Part shown: positions 50,190 through 61,952 of the stretch, one piece after another | How the letters are laid out: each line of letters begins with the position of its first letter | How positions within the stretch are numbered: position 1 is the stretch's first letter | DNA from: Sarcophilus harrisii | Lineage: Eukaryota; Chordata; Mammalia; Dasyuromorphia; Dasyuridae | Length of the DNA stretch: 64,000 bases | Assembly: GCF_902635505.1 (NCBI RefSeq) | Contig: NC_045426.1 | Coordinates: forward strand, 67,342,007 to 67,406,006 | Direction of reading: 5' to 3' | Made by a program: the position numbers and the translations under genes | The notes under the pieces: generated by a model | Told to the model about the DNA's origin: nothing | What the model saw: only the letters and a program-made list of their open reading frames with translations | The model's database searches: none

Positions 50190-50310
50190 TCTCCTCCTCT
50201 TCTTTCTTCTCTGCCTCTTCCTTCTCCTTCTCCATGTGTGTGCTTGAATTTATTTTTTATATGTAACACAATGCTCAGTACACAGTCAGCACTTTTTTTT
50301 TGGACTGATT
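49290..50310 (+). mobile_element. LINE-2 (L2) fragment
   Basis: The landmarks 'caggcctgcagtttcagcat' then 'catcctcaattcctt', 'gattctcatcacttctcaca' then 'tggcctagattatag', 'gatcatgtcactttcctg', and the 3' end 'atgctcagtacacagtcagc' follow the L2 3' order. It is old and gapped, and is interrupted by the CT microsatellite. Confidence 0.72.
50119..50188. repeat. (CT)n microsatellite
   Basis: CT units with one TTTGT interruption, followed by CTC/CTT-rich sequence to about 50235. The Leu/Ser and Glu/Arg frames across it are repeat translations. Confidence 0.95.
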
Positions 50311-50679
50311 TATAGATTGTCCCAACAATAGTGTTAAAAATTCCTTCCATTATAATTTTTATTCTGTTATGTGATTCTGAAGCTTCAAACTTATTTTCAG
50401 GCAATTATATTAAAGAAAACCCACAAAAAGATATATGAAAGATAATCTATGAACCCTACTCTTCTACCTTAATTTTGTTTGAGTTGGAAATAATTTTGGA
50501 ATAAAATTTTTAAAAAAGAGGAGATGAAATAAATGTCTCTTGTGTTCACCTTCAATCCTGTCTGATCTTGCGGATGCTCAAGAAAATAACATGCAAGACA
50601 ATAAAATAAAGTAAAAACAGTTTAAAACTTACTTGTCCCATTCTGGCCAAAAGAACTGTCCTTCTGTCTCCAAATAAAG

Positions 50680-50940
50680 TGAATTGATCACTTGGCTTGG
50701 AGTCAGAAAGACCTGAAATCTATTGTGAACTCAAACATTTACTAAGTATATAGTATGGTTAAGTTAATTAATTCTGTCTTCTTCAGTTTGGCAACCATAA
50801 AATATAGACAACAATGTCACCTGACACTTTTTCCCCATGGTTTTGCAAAAATCAAATGTGATTTATTTATAAAGTACTAAGGATAGTACTCAGCACATAG
50901 TAGGTGTTTAATAATTGCTTATTTCCTTCTTTTCAAAAAT
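50680..50940 (+). mobile_element. CORE-type SINE, near full length
   Basis: 'ggcttggagtcagaaagacc' leads through 'tttgcaaaaatcaaatgtga' to the end 'agcacatagtaggtgtttaa'. Confidence 0.8.
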
Positions 50941-53570
50941 ATGTTTTATTTCACTCTAATTTATATAATTATTATATTTATGCATATTCTATATATTATA
51001 TACATACATATATCCACAATATATTCATGTATCTACTTGTATGTGTATGTATACAAATATTTCTATAAATCAAAATTTATTTTGCTTTTAATATTTATAT
51101 GTTGTCTAAGGAACTCATTTTGTTCTTTAGTGACAAGGAGCTCAGCTGCTTCTACAGATTAAACATTTTTGAATAGATCTTGAAATAAATGGGAAAATAT
51201 TCCATCTACCATATTCACTACTATCACCATGACTTCAAGAGATTCAGGCATAGTTGCAGGGACTAAGTAAATAGTGTAGAAATCATCTTTCTGACAAGAC
51301 TGTAACATGATGTTGTATACTTTATAGGTCAAACATTGTCTCTTAGAAAACATATAGTTGGCTGGAAAAAGTAATTCCTCTCTAGTGTATCTACATTATT
51401 ATACTGTTATATATAAAAAGCAAATTCAATTACAGAATCAAGTCACCTTATACTTTTCTGAAATCTTAGTGAAAATATTTGACCTTAAGACCTTAATATT
51501 TATTAAGATTTTTGTTATTATGGGCTATATTATCACATCATATTTTTTGTACCAGAAAGAGCCTTTTAAGAATGGCTTTCCGCTACCATGATTTGATCTG
51601 AAATTGTACTTAACATTGAGTTATATGCAAATGCTACCCAATTCGCTTGAAGATATTAAAGTTATTTCTTAAGATGACTAAGTAGGAAAGAAATATGTCA
51701 GAGGAGCCCATGTTGCTGAGACATGATATAAAGAAAGCTATTTCCTTTTAGTTGTTTGAGGGCTCTAATTGCAAACATTCTCTGCTTCAGTGCCAGCCAT
51801 ATGCCATTTTTTTACCAATGCCACACATTTATTCACTGAATCTCCAATAAAAATCACATTCTAACTCCAAAGTAATAAATAAATGTGCGATATAAGACAA
51901 ATACCAGCTGACAACATACTTTAGGAAAAAAAAAAAAAAAAAACTTGACTCTATGAATCAGAATTTCCTGAAGCAACACTAATGCAAAATATATTAGCAC
52001 TAACAGTGGGAAGTCAATATTGTAGCTTCAAAGGGTTGATTACAGGAAAAAAAAAGTGGCAAGAATTTATGCCAATTTGTTGAACCACTAACAGGATTTT
52101 AAAAATCATAATAGACCTTTTGTTTGATAATAATAAACATGTCACTATGTATGTATAGTATAAGAAGGATCAGATTATAGGTGGGCATATGCAAATAATT
52201 CTGTGACACAGAGTCCTAAAATTGCCAATTTTTTAAAGAAAATAATTTATTATAAACCATGCCTTACTTCTGCATAACAAATTCTAGAATAATACCATTA
52301 GAAGTGGAGTTATGTTTCTGTTTTCCTTTTATAGCTTAACCACTTCAAGTCATCCTTTTTTATTTTATCTACAGGTTCAACATATGTATGTGTGGTAATT
52401 GAAGGATATTAAATTTAAATTGTTCTTTTCTCTGGGTAAGCTGTATTCCTTTCTGTAATAAATCAAAAGCATAGCACAAGACCTAATTTCCTCTCCTAGA
52501 TTTTTCTAATGTGAAAAAATGAGAGACTAAGGAGGAAAGGATTGAGTTCCCTGCATTGTACCAGATGGATGCCCATTTGCAAAACAATGATGCATTTAGA
52601 AGAGACAGCAGAAAACTGCAGTGAATGCAAAGAAGACATTTGTAATCCTCTTGGAATTTCTTCAAAATATTAAGAGGAGAATTTGTCTAGACTTCATACA
52701 AACTAGTCTGTGGAATTAATCTTCAACTTGGAGTACATATTTCATATGGGTTTCTTGGCACAATTTTAGAGTAGCATAATTTGAAAATTTTACAAACAGT
52801 ATAGCCTAACAATTTTTTTATTTTGTTTTAGAATCTCAAGAATTCTCAGGAAAATCATAGCAATTTGATCAAATCTCAAAGATTTGATGGTCACATGTTC
52901 TGGTGGAGGTCACATGATGATGGCTTCATTCCTGACAAAAATTTAGTATGAAAAATTCCCTCTATTGCTTTGAAATATTATCATAAATAATTAAAATGCA
53001 ACTAATCTTGTGAAAATAAAATGTGTGAAGTACTTTAAATGATGCAGTATAACTGATATTTCTTTTCATGAGATTTCCAGTAACTTTCCCTGCCTTACAT
53101 GCAAAAGCTGGGAAACTTTTTTTTTTTTCTGCCAAAGAATGAAACATATATTGTGAATAAATAAATTGTGATACTTCAATTCCATATTAAAAGGTATTTG
53201 GACTTTGAGATCAATATTTTTTAAACCATTATATTGGAAGTTTCTAAATGAATATATTTGTTATCTAACAAAATTTCATTATGTAATAATTTAATGTGAG
53301 TCCCATGAAATTCTATAAAATTCACATCTAAGAATGTAAGGCTTAAAGATCAGATTCTTCTTAATAAGAGACTAGATATAAAACCAAAGAAATGTCCCAA
53401 GGAACTATGGGTATCAATACATCTATAATTTGATCAAGAACTAAATATGTGCCAGACACTGTTAGGATAAAAACAATATAATCTGTCTTCATAATGAACT
53501 TATTACACATAGATGAGAATCATTCTCTTGGTCTTCTTACCAGTCTCTGAAGTGGTCATGAGTCCATCTC
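50941..53570. other. Unassigned AT-rich stretch
   Basis: I see no gene or recognisable element. A poly(A) run of about 17 lies near 51926-51943. The stretch is useful as single-copy flank for the LHCGR retrocopy. Confidence 0.5.
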
Positions 53571-55024
53571 TTTTTTTTTTTTTTTTTTTGGTAGAAGCAT
53601 ATGTTAATTTCAGTACTATCAATATAGTTATAATCCAATACTTCTATAGTTGCATTATACTTAACATCATTTGCAGTATCTTCCAGGACTGTGTTATACT
53701 GGAATTTGAGAATGGACAACTTCAATATGTTTTGAGGATCCTTGTTTTCTCCATGGGAACTATTTTTAATCATTAAAAATATAAGCTGAAAAATTCTCCA
53801 TTCAATGTAGATGATATGACAAAATATAAGATAAGTATCATGCAGCTAAAATCATTGAATATTAGTATTGTCATTTTTGGCAATATTTACAACCTTCTTT
53901 GATCCTAAAACATCCAGATTTTGGTCTTGAAAGTAATATTTTTTTATGTAAGAAACAAATTATCATGAAAGCAGTTTTGTTGATTGCAAAAATGATCAGT
54001 ATATATGCTTGGGAGAGAGTGGTCTAAAGACCCAAAAAGTGACATATTCTGATCTTTATAAATTGCTAATAAGCACAAGAGACAACACTGCAAATATTGT
54101 GGGAAATAGCCAGCCTCCAAGCATAATCAAGCATAAGACACATTTCACTTGTAGCTTTTGATCTAGCAACATGGTATGTGAAATAGTGTGCCATCTTTCT
54201 AGAGTAATTATAGTGAGTGTGTAGTGTGAATAAAAAGTCCACTTCCAAATACAGTGAAAAATACAAGCAGCACTACAATCACTTTCTGTCTGCCAAACTA
54301 TGGCATAGTTATGATATTGATCTTTGGTTTTAAAATGAACTGAAGCAATAATCAGCCTATAGGGCCCCATGTAAACAAATGCAAAAGAGAGATTGCACAT
54401 GAGAAATCAGGGTATTGTCATTTTATAATAACTGATCAGCAGCAGTGAATTTTTCCCATGATTGCTAGATTTATGAGTGATATCAAGACTCAAAGGAAGT
54501 CATAACTCATCATATCTTTACAAGGATTCAAGTCATTTGGTTTAAGAGCACATCAAAATATTTTAGATGAGCAGAAGTCATAGTCATAAGGCCAGATACT
54601 TAGTTCACTCTTCACAAAAATGGCAGAATAGAATGTTTCATTTGGTTTCCTTGTGTTTTCACATGGAATGTTGACATTTTGACACTTCTTTTTTGACCAG
54701 ATGATAATTACTTTATGGAATGTGCTAATCCAGCAATTAACATGTGAACATCACCCTATAGCAGGATAGTTCCTCCCAAAATTTTGGGTCATGCAGTCCC
54801 TCTCAAGACATCATTGTGCATTTTCCTCTGATCTTATTCTCCTTTAAGTCCAATGAGATCAGTGTTGTTCCATTGAACACATGGCTTTGTATTTCTTCAA
54901 ATCCATGAAAGTTGAGTGTTGGGCAATTATTCCTCCCTTGAAAAGCATGTTCTAGGATGATGGTTTTGTGCATATTATCACAAATTTTCAAAATAATATT
55001 AAATTCAGCTAAGAAAATCTTTGT
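53571..55024 (-). pseudogene. LHCGR: LHCGR retrocopy, 3' part (leucine-rich repeats to C-tail)
   Basis: It resumes directly after the LINE-1 target site with [11 protein letters not shown]. Hinge sequence with [14 protein letters not shown] lies near 54570-54660, and NPCKDMMSYDFL with transmembrane 1 near 54430-54540. Transmembrane 2-4 lie in one open stretch (54056-54400) with ITLERWHT, the ERW form of the DRY motif typical of this family. A transmembrane 5-6 trace (KMTILIFNDFSCM) lies near 53800-53870. The C-tail LKLS homology ends near 53650. Confidence 0.9.
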
Positions 55025-55039
55025 AAAAACTTGGGAGTT

Positions 55040-55771
55040 GGGGCGGAGCCAAGATGGCGGAGAAGACACACGCGACTTTCTAAGCTGTTCTCTTACCCTC
55101 TTTATCAATATTATATCGAGCCTCAAAAATAGTCTTGACTGCTACAATTCGTAAAGATAAGAAGTAGAACAACTCACCGGCCGAAAAACTCAGTCTCGCC
55201 AAAAAAGGTTGGTTCCGGGGCCAGGGGGGAGATCGGCGCAGACAGGGAGAGAAATTAGGTTCCAAGGAGAGTTTCAAACCGAGGGTGAAGGCACAGATCT
55301 CAGCACAGGCTCACAGCCCCAACCCGCAGTACGGGCTTTTCCTTGGGGCAGTTGTGATCCTGCACAGCAGGAGGACGGCCGGGTTAGCCTCAATCTGCAC
55401 AGTGGGAGCTCGCTTGGGGCCATAGGAGCTTTTCCAGGGCCGATTTGCATCAGGCAGAGACCCTGGGCAGAGTTGGTGGCGGTCTGCGTTCTGCGGTCAG
55501 CTGCTAATACTCACAGTCCCACAAGAGGCTCCAGCCTGGGGTGGTGACACTTTCACCACTTAGTCTCTAGCCCAGGGCAATCGATAATCCACTCAGCCCT
55601 ACTAAGCAGTTTGATAGCTCGGCCAGTGCTGAATCCACTTCCTGTTGGGGGAAGGGAAAACTCTCACCCAGAGCACTCCCATACTCGAGCCGAAATCGGT
55701 TTACATCTTTCCCTGCTCTGCAGAGGAAGCTGGTAACCCCTTGCCTAGGGACCTACCCTAAAGGCTTTAAA
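55040..55771 (+). promoter_or_regulatory. LINE-1 5'UTR with internal promoter and YY1-type site
   Basis: The region is locally GC-rich in an AT-rich window. AAGATGGCGG at 55051-55060, a few bases from the 5' end, matches the YY1 motif that sets the transcription start in mammalian LINE-1. Activity today is unknown. A 112-codon open frame at 55209-55547 is incidental. Confidence 0.65.
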
Positions 55772-56985
55772 ATGAATAAAAAGATGAAAAGAACAATCGA
55801 CAGCTTCTATGCAGAAAAAGAGCAGGTCAGCAAACCTGAAGAGACCCTCAAACAACAAAAATGCATCAGACTGTCATCCTTTACATAATGCTCCTCATAG
55901 AAGAGGACCATTAAAAGTCTCAAAAGAGGTTAGAAGATAAATGGGGAAAAGGAAAGAAAGCCTTACAAAGAGCAACAACTTCCTGAAAATCAATTGAAAA
56001 GTTAAAAATTCCAGAAGGCAGGGAAACAAAATTGGTGAATTGGAAAAATAAAAAATCTCAGAAAAGTAAGAATTGTGAATTGGAAAAAATAAAGAATTCA
56101 CTAGAAAGTAGGATTTGTGAATTGGAAAAGACAAAGAACTCACAAGAAAGTAGGATCCGTGAATTGGAAAAGACAAAGAACACGCAAGAAAGTAGGATCT
56201 GTGAATTGGAAAAAGAAAATAATTCACTAAAAAAAAAATTAGTGAAATGGAAAAAAATTCCACAGACCAAAAAAAAAACATTCAAAACTCAATTGGACAT
56301 ATACAGAAAAGAAGTAAAAAGCTATTGAAGAAAATAATTCTTTAAAATTAGAACTGAACAAATTGAAACTAATGATTCACTGAGACAGCAAGAATCAGTC
56401 AAAACAAAACAAAAAATGACAAACTGGAAAAACCACGAATTTTCTACTTGCAAAACACAGACTTGGAAAATAGATCTAGGAGATAATCTGAGGATTATTG
56501 GACTTTCTGAAAACTATGATGAAAAAAGAGCCTAGATACTATTTTACAAGAAATCATCAAAGAAGAACTGCCAGATGTAATAGAATCAGAAGGTAAAATA
56601 GGCATTGAAAGAATTCATCGAACACCTTCTGAAGAAAACCCTAAAATAAAACCCCAAGGAATGTGGCAAAATTTCAGAACTATAATATTAAGGAAAAAAT
56701 TTTACAACAGCCAAAAACCATTTTAAATACCGAGGTGCCACAATGGATCACCCAAGATCTGGCTGCCTCTACATTAAAGGAAAGAAGGGCCTGGAATATA
56801 TTTCCGAAAGGCACAAGAACTGAGATGCAGCCAAGAATAAACTACCCAGCTAGCTGAGCATTTTCTTCCAGGGAAGAAGATGGACATTTAATGAAACAAA
56901 TGAATTCCATTTGTTTCTAAGAAAACCAGAACTAAACAAAAATTTGATCTCCAAGAATAGAACTCAAGAGATGCAGAAAAGGTAA
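55772..56985 (+). pseudogene. LINE-1 ORF1 (nucleic-acid-binding coiled-coil protein), broken
   Basis: The ATG at 55772 opens MNKKMKRTIDSFY. A coiled coil of five 42-bp units (about 56037-56245) encodes the 14-residue period ELEKTKNSQESRIC, which is two heptads. Next come RNA-recognition-motif-like sequence and a C-terminal domain with QDLAASTLKERRAW near 56740-56800 and INYPA near 56840. The reading frame shifts several times and in-frame stops occur soon after the start. It is the RNA chaperone of LINE-1 particles when intact. Confidence 0.85.
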
Positions 56986-57423
56986 AAATAACTCTTGAGA
57001 ATTGTATTTCTGTTGTGGATATACAAAAGAATACATGATAATTTGATTTACTGATATTAACATAAAAAGGGAAGTGATATGGAAAAGGGATGATGGCAGA
57101 ACAAGGTGGGAAGGAGGGATAAAAAGAAACCACATCCCAAAGAGGCTAAGGAAACCATTATATCTGAGGGAATTAGAGAGGGGAGGAACATTGTGTGAAT
57201 TTACTCTTATCAGAGTTGGCTCAAAGAAAAATAATTGACATTTGTTTTGAGAAAATTTCTCGCCTCATTAAAAAGGAGGGGAGAGGAAAAAGAAAAAGAG
57301 TAATAGGGAAGGAAGGGGAAAGACCAAAGGGGGGGAGGGATTATAAAGGATGACGTGATAAGAGGGTAAAGTTAAAGAAAGGGTTGGGAGCAAGAATAAG
57401 TACCACAATCTGGGGTTATTAGG

Positions 57424-60400
57424 ATGGCAGGAAATACAGATTGTAATTCAACGAAATTAATGGATAACCCCATAAAGAGAGACAGATAGCAGACTGGATC
57501 AAAAGTCAGAACCCTACAATATGTTGTTTACAAAAACACATTTAAAGCAGGGGATACATATAGAGTAAAAGTAAAGGCTGGAGCAAAATCTATTATGCTC
57601 AGGTGAAGTCAAAAAAGTGGGGAAGCCATCCTTATCTCAGATCAAGCAAAAGTAAAATTGATCTAATTAAAAGAGATAAGGAAGGTAACTACATCCTGCT
57701 AAAGGGAGCATAAACAACGAAGCAATAACAATATTAAACATATATGCACCAAGTGGTATGGCATTCCAACTTCCTAAAGGAGAAGTTAAGAGAGTTCAAG
57801 AAGAAATGAAACAAAACTGTAATAGTAGGGAGATCTCAACCTTGCACTCTCAGAATTGAACAAATCAAACCACAAAACAAATAAGAAAGAAATTAAAAAG
57901 TAAATAGAATATTAGAAAAATTAGGTATGTTGGATCTTTGGAGAAAATTGAATGGAGATAGAAGGGAATATACTTTCTTCTCAGCAGTTCATGGAACCTA
58001 TTCAAAAATTGACCATAATTAGGACATAAAGACCTAAATTAAATGCAAGAAAGCAGAAATAGTAAATGCTTTCTTTTCAGATCATGATGCAATAAAAACT
58101 ACATTCAACAAAAAGTTAGGGAAAGAGACCAAAAGTAATTGGAAACTAAACAATCTCATCTTAAAGAATGATTGGTGAAGCAGCAAATTATAGATACAAT
58201 TAATAATTTCACTCAAGATAATGACAATGATGAGACATCATAAAAATTTGTGGGATGCAGAAACATTAATAAGAGGGAATTTTATATCCTTAGGGCTTAC
58301 TTGAATAAAACAGAAAAGAAAAGATTAATGAATTGGCCTTGCAACTAAAAAAACTAAAAAAGACCAAATTAAAACCCCAATCAAATACTAAATTGGAAAT
58401 TCTAAAATTAAAAGGAGAAATTAAAAATATTGAAAGTAAAAACTATTGAACTAATTAATAAAACTAAGAGTTGGTTCTATGAGAAAGCCAATAAAATAGA
58501 TAACCTTTGGTAAATCTGATTAGAAAAGGAGGAGGAAAATGAAATTAGTATCTTAAAAATGAAAAGGGAGAACTTTCCACAATGAAGAGGAAATTAGAGA
58601 AATAATAAGGATATTTTGTCAACTTTATGCCAATAAATTTGATAACCTAAGTGAAATGGATGACTACCTCCAAAAATACAGACTTCCCAGACTAACAGAG
58701 GAAGAAGTAAATTGCTTGAATAGTCCCATCTCAGAAAAAGAAATAGAACAGGCAATTAAACAACTCCCTAAGAAAAAATCCCCAGGACCAGATGGATTTA
58801 CATGTGAATTTTACCAAACATTTAAAGAACAATTGGCCCCAATCATATAAATTATTTGATAAAATAGGGAATGAAGGAGTCCTACCAAATAACTTCTATG
58901 ACACAGACATGGTACTGATACCTAAACCAGGTAGGCTGAAAACAGAGAAAGAAAATTATAGACCAATCTCCCTAATGAATATTGATGCTAAAATCTTAAA
59001 TAAGATATTAGCAAAAGACTACAGAAAAATCATCTCCAAGATAATACACTATGATCAAGTAGGATTTATACCAGGAATGCAGGGCTGGTTCAATATTAGG
59101 AAAACTATCAATATAATTGGCCATTAATAACCAAATTAACAAAACCTATGATCATCTCAATAGATGCAGAAAAGCATTTGATAAAATCCAACATCCATTC
59201 CTATAAAACACTTGGAGAGTATAGGAATAAATGGACTTTTCCTAAAATAATACAGCATCTATTTAAAACCATCAGTAAGCATCATATGTAATGGAGACAA
59301 ACGCAACCATTCCCAATAAGATCTGGAGTGAAACAAGGTTGCCACTATCACCGTTACTATTTAATATTGTATTAGAAACCTAGCTAGCAATAAGGCTGAG
59401 AAAGAGATTAAAGGAATAAGAATAGGCAATGGGAAGCCAAATTATCACTCTTGCCGATGCATGTTATTAGAGAATCAGAGATTCTGCTAAAAAGTTATTA
59501 AAATAATCCACAACTTTAGCAAAGTTGCTGGTTATAAAATAAACCCACATAAGTCATCAGCATTCTTTATATCACCAACAAAATCCAACAGTCAGAGTTA
59601 CAAGAAATTCCTTTAAAGTAACTACTGATAATATAAAATATTTAGGAATCTATCTGCAAGGGAAAATCAGAAACTTTATGAGAAATTACAGACCACTTTT
59701 CACATAAATTAAGTCTGATCTAACCAATTGGAAAAATATTAAATGTTTGGATAGGACGAGCAAATATAATAAAGATGACAATATTACCTAAACTAATCTA
59801 TTTATTTAAGCGCTATACCAATCAGACTCCAAAAACTATTTTTAATGACCTAGAAAAATAACAACAAAGTTCATATGGAAAAAAAGGTCAAGAATTTCAA
59901 GGGAATTAATGAAAAAATCAAATGATGGTGGCTTAGCTGTACCAGATCTAAAATTATATTATAGAAAAGCAGTTACCAAAACTATTTGGTATTTGTAAGG
60001 AATGATTAATTGATCAGTGGAATAGATTGGGTTCAAGGGATAAAACAGTCAACAAATATAGCAACCTAGTCTTTGACAAACCAAAGATCCCAGCTTTGGG
60101 ATAAGAACTTACGTTTGATAAAAATTGCTGAGAAAATTGGAAACTAATATGGCAGAAACTAGGCATTGATCCAAATTAACGCCTACACCAAGATAAGGTC
60201 AAAATGGGTTCATGACCAGGCATAAAGAATGAAATTATTAATAAATTAGAGGAACATAGGATAGTTACCTCTCAGACCGGAAGGGGAAGGTCTTTAGGAC
60301 AAAAGCAGAACTAGAGATCATACTGATCACAAAATAGAAAATTTCGATTATACCAAACTGAAAAGTTTTGTACAAACAAAACGAATGCAGACAAGATTAG

Positions 60401-61214
60401 AAGGGAAGAATAAACTGGGAAAATATTTTACAGTCAAAGGTTCTGATAAACTCATTTCCAAAATATATAAGAATTAACTCTAATTTATAAAAATCAAGCC
60501 ATTCTCCAATTGAAAAATGGTCAAGTATGAACAGACATTCTCGATGAAGAAATTGAAACTATTTCTAGTCATATGAAAGATGTCCAAGTCATTATTAATC
60601 AGAGAAATGCAAATTAAGACAACTCTAAGATACCACTACACACCTGTCAGATTGGCTAGATGACAGGAAAAAATAATGATGATTGTTGGAGGGATGTGGG
60701 AAAACTGGAACATTGATTCATTGTTGGTGGAGTTTGAACGAATCCAACCATTTTGGAGAGTAGTTTGAACTATGTAAAAGTTATCAAACTGTGCATACCC
60801 TTTGATCCAGCAGTGTTACTACTGGGATTATATCCCAAAGAGATTATAAAAAGGAAAAGGGACCTGTATGTGCACGAATGTTTGTGGCAGCCCTTTTGAT
60901 GGAGAAACTGGAAACTGAATGGATGTCCATCAGTTGAGAATGGCTGAATAAATTGTGGTATATGAAAATTATGGAATATTACTGTTCTGTAAGAAATGAC
61001 CAACAGGATGATTTCAGAAAGGCCTGAGAGACTTGAACTGATGTGAGTGAAATGAGCAGGACCAGGAGATCATTATATACTTCAACAACAATACTAGATG
61101 ATGACCAGTTCTGATGGATCAGGCCATCCTCAGCAACGAGATCAACCAAATCATTTCTAATGGAGCTAGTAATGAACTGAACTAGCTATACCCAGAAAAA
61201 GAACTCTGGGAGAT
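57424..61214 (+). pseudogene. LINE-1 ORF2 (endonuclease and reverse transcriptase), broken
   Basis: The ATG at 57424 opens MAGNT. The endonuclease region runs to about 58120, with IYAPSG-like and GTYSKIDH sequence. Reverse transcriptase has clean open stretches at 58656-58850 ([14 protein letters not shown]) and 58792-59127 ([27 protein letters not shown]). The FADD catalytic box reads LADA near 59450, so the second aspartate is lost, and a stop follows within a few codons. The 3' domain continues with many stops to about 61214. It is non-functional. Confidence 0.88.
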
Positions 61215-61499
61215 GACTAAAACCATTACATTGAATTCCCAACCTATATTTATGCACACCTGCATTTTTGATTCTTCACAAGCTAATTTGTAAATAATTC
61301 AGAGTCTGATTCTTTTGCAGCAAAATAATGTTTTGGTCATGTATACTTATTATGTATCTAAGTTATATTTTAATATATTTAACATCTATTGGTCATCCTG
61401 CCATTTAGGGGGTGGGGGTAAGAGGAAAATTGGAACAAGAGGTTTGGCAATTGTTAATGCTGTAAAGTTACCCATGTATATATCCTGTAAATAAAAGGC

Positions 61500-61535
<36 letters not shown>

Positions 61536-61543
61536 TGGGAGTT

Positions 61544-61952
61544 TTTGTATGCCTGTATTACAGATACTCAGATATTTTAACCAAAAAAAGGTTTGTAAAT
61601 GCTTCAGGCTCAATGTATACCATGTTTTTTAGTATTCTGAATCAATATTTCATGCAAATTGAGGAGTCTGTCAAAGGCATTAGCTATCATCTTTTTCAAT
61701 GAGTAACTGTGAGATTTCGATTATTAATACAAGACTATTTTCTCTGAAAGCTTGTGAAAAATGACATTGACAGGGAGATAGATAAGTGATATCTTGGTGA
61801 AGTTGGCTTCTATCAGAGCACTGTGAAGTCCCATTAGGTTTACAGCTATAGAAATTGGGATAGTGAATTCTCATAGGCAGAAGTCTCATCTGTAGCAGTA
61901 GGAACACAGGCAGCAGTTTTGGATGCCTTGCTGGAGTCAATGGCTGCTTCAT
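61544..61952 (-). pseudogene. LHCGR: LHCGR retrocopy, 5' part (signal region to early leucine-rich repeats)
   Basis: The initiator Met at 61952 opens MKQPLTPARHPKLLPVFLLL, a Leu-rich signal-like start matching the MKQ start of mammalian LHCGR. Then come the cysteine cap region, QAFRE, IEISQ, and further on (other frame) EILIQNTK and SICNTGI, which are leucine-rich repeats 1-3 of the parent. The part ends at the LINE-1 target site. Confidence 0.88.

Larger units (their letters stand above)
55040..61530 (+). mobile_element. Nearly full-length LINE-1 inserted in the LHCGR retrocopy
   Basis: It begins GGGGCGGAGCCAAGATGGCGG, the marsupial LINE-1 5' end, and ends with AATAAA, a 3' UTR G-tract (about 61408-61420) and an A-tail (about 61504-61530). 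The 15-bp target duplication AAAAACTTGGGAGTT lies at 55025-55039 and 61529-61543. Parts in order are 5'UTR 55040-55771, ORF1 55772-56985, spacer to 57423, ORF2 57424-61214, and 3'UTR. Both ORFs carry many stops and frame changes, so it cannot move. Its orientation is opposite to the LHCGR copy. Confidence 0.95.
53571..61952 (-). pseudogene. LHCGR: Processed pseudogene of LHCGR (luteinizing hormone/choriogonadotropin receptor), split by a LINE-1
   Basis: The parent is a glycoprotein-hormone G-protein-coupled receptor of gonadal cell membranes. On - the copy starts MKQ at 61952 and follows the receptor order: signal region, N-cysteine cap, leucine-rich repeats, hinge, transmembrane segments and C-tail. 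LHCGR-specific wording includes [45 protein letters not shown] and LKLS. The parent's extracellular part is spread over about ten exons; here those joints are contiguous, so this is a retroposed mRNA. A 19-base A-tract (T at 53571-53589) ends it. About 1.8 kb of copy remains against about 2.1 kb of parent coding sequence. There are multiple stops and frame changes, and a gap over the transmembrane 7 region. It is not functional. LHCGR fits better than FSHR or TSHR. Confidence 0.9.

Noticed and set aside
54056-54400. The 114-codon frame as a live receptor exon
   Set aside because: Its sequence is clearly from the LHCGR transmembrane region, but the adjoining parts are in other frames with stops and a LINE-1 splits the locus, so it is part of a dead retrocopy.
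55209-55547. 112-codon frame with Gly/Arg-rich text
   Set aside because: It lies inside the LINE-1 5'UTR, whose high GC content leaves chance frames; no protein family was recognised.
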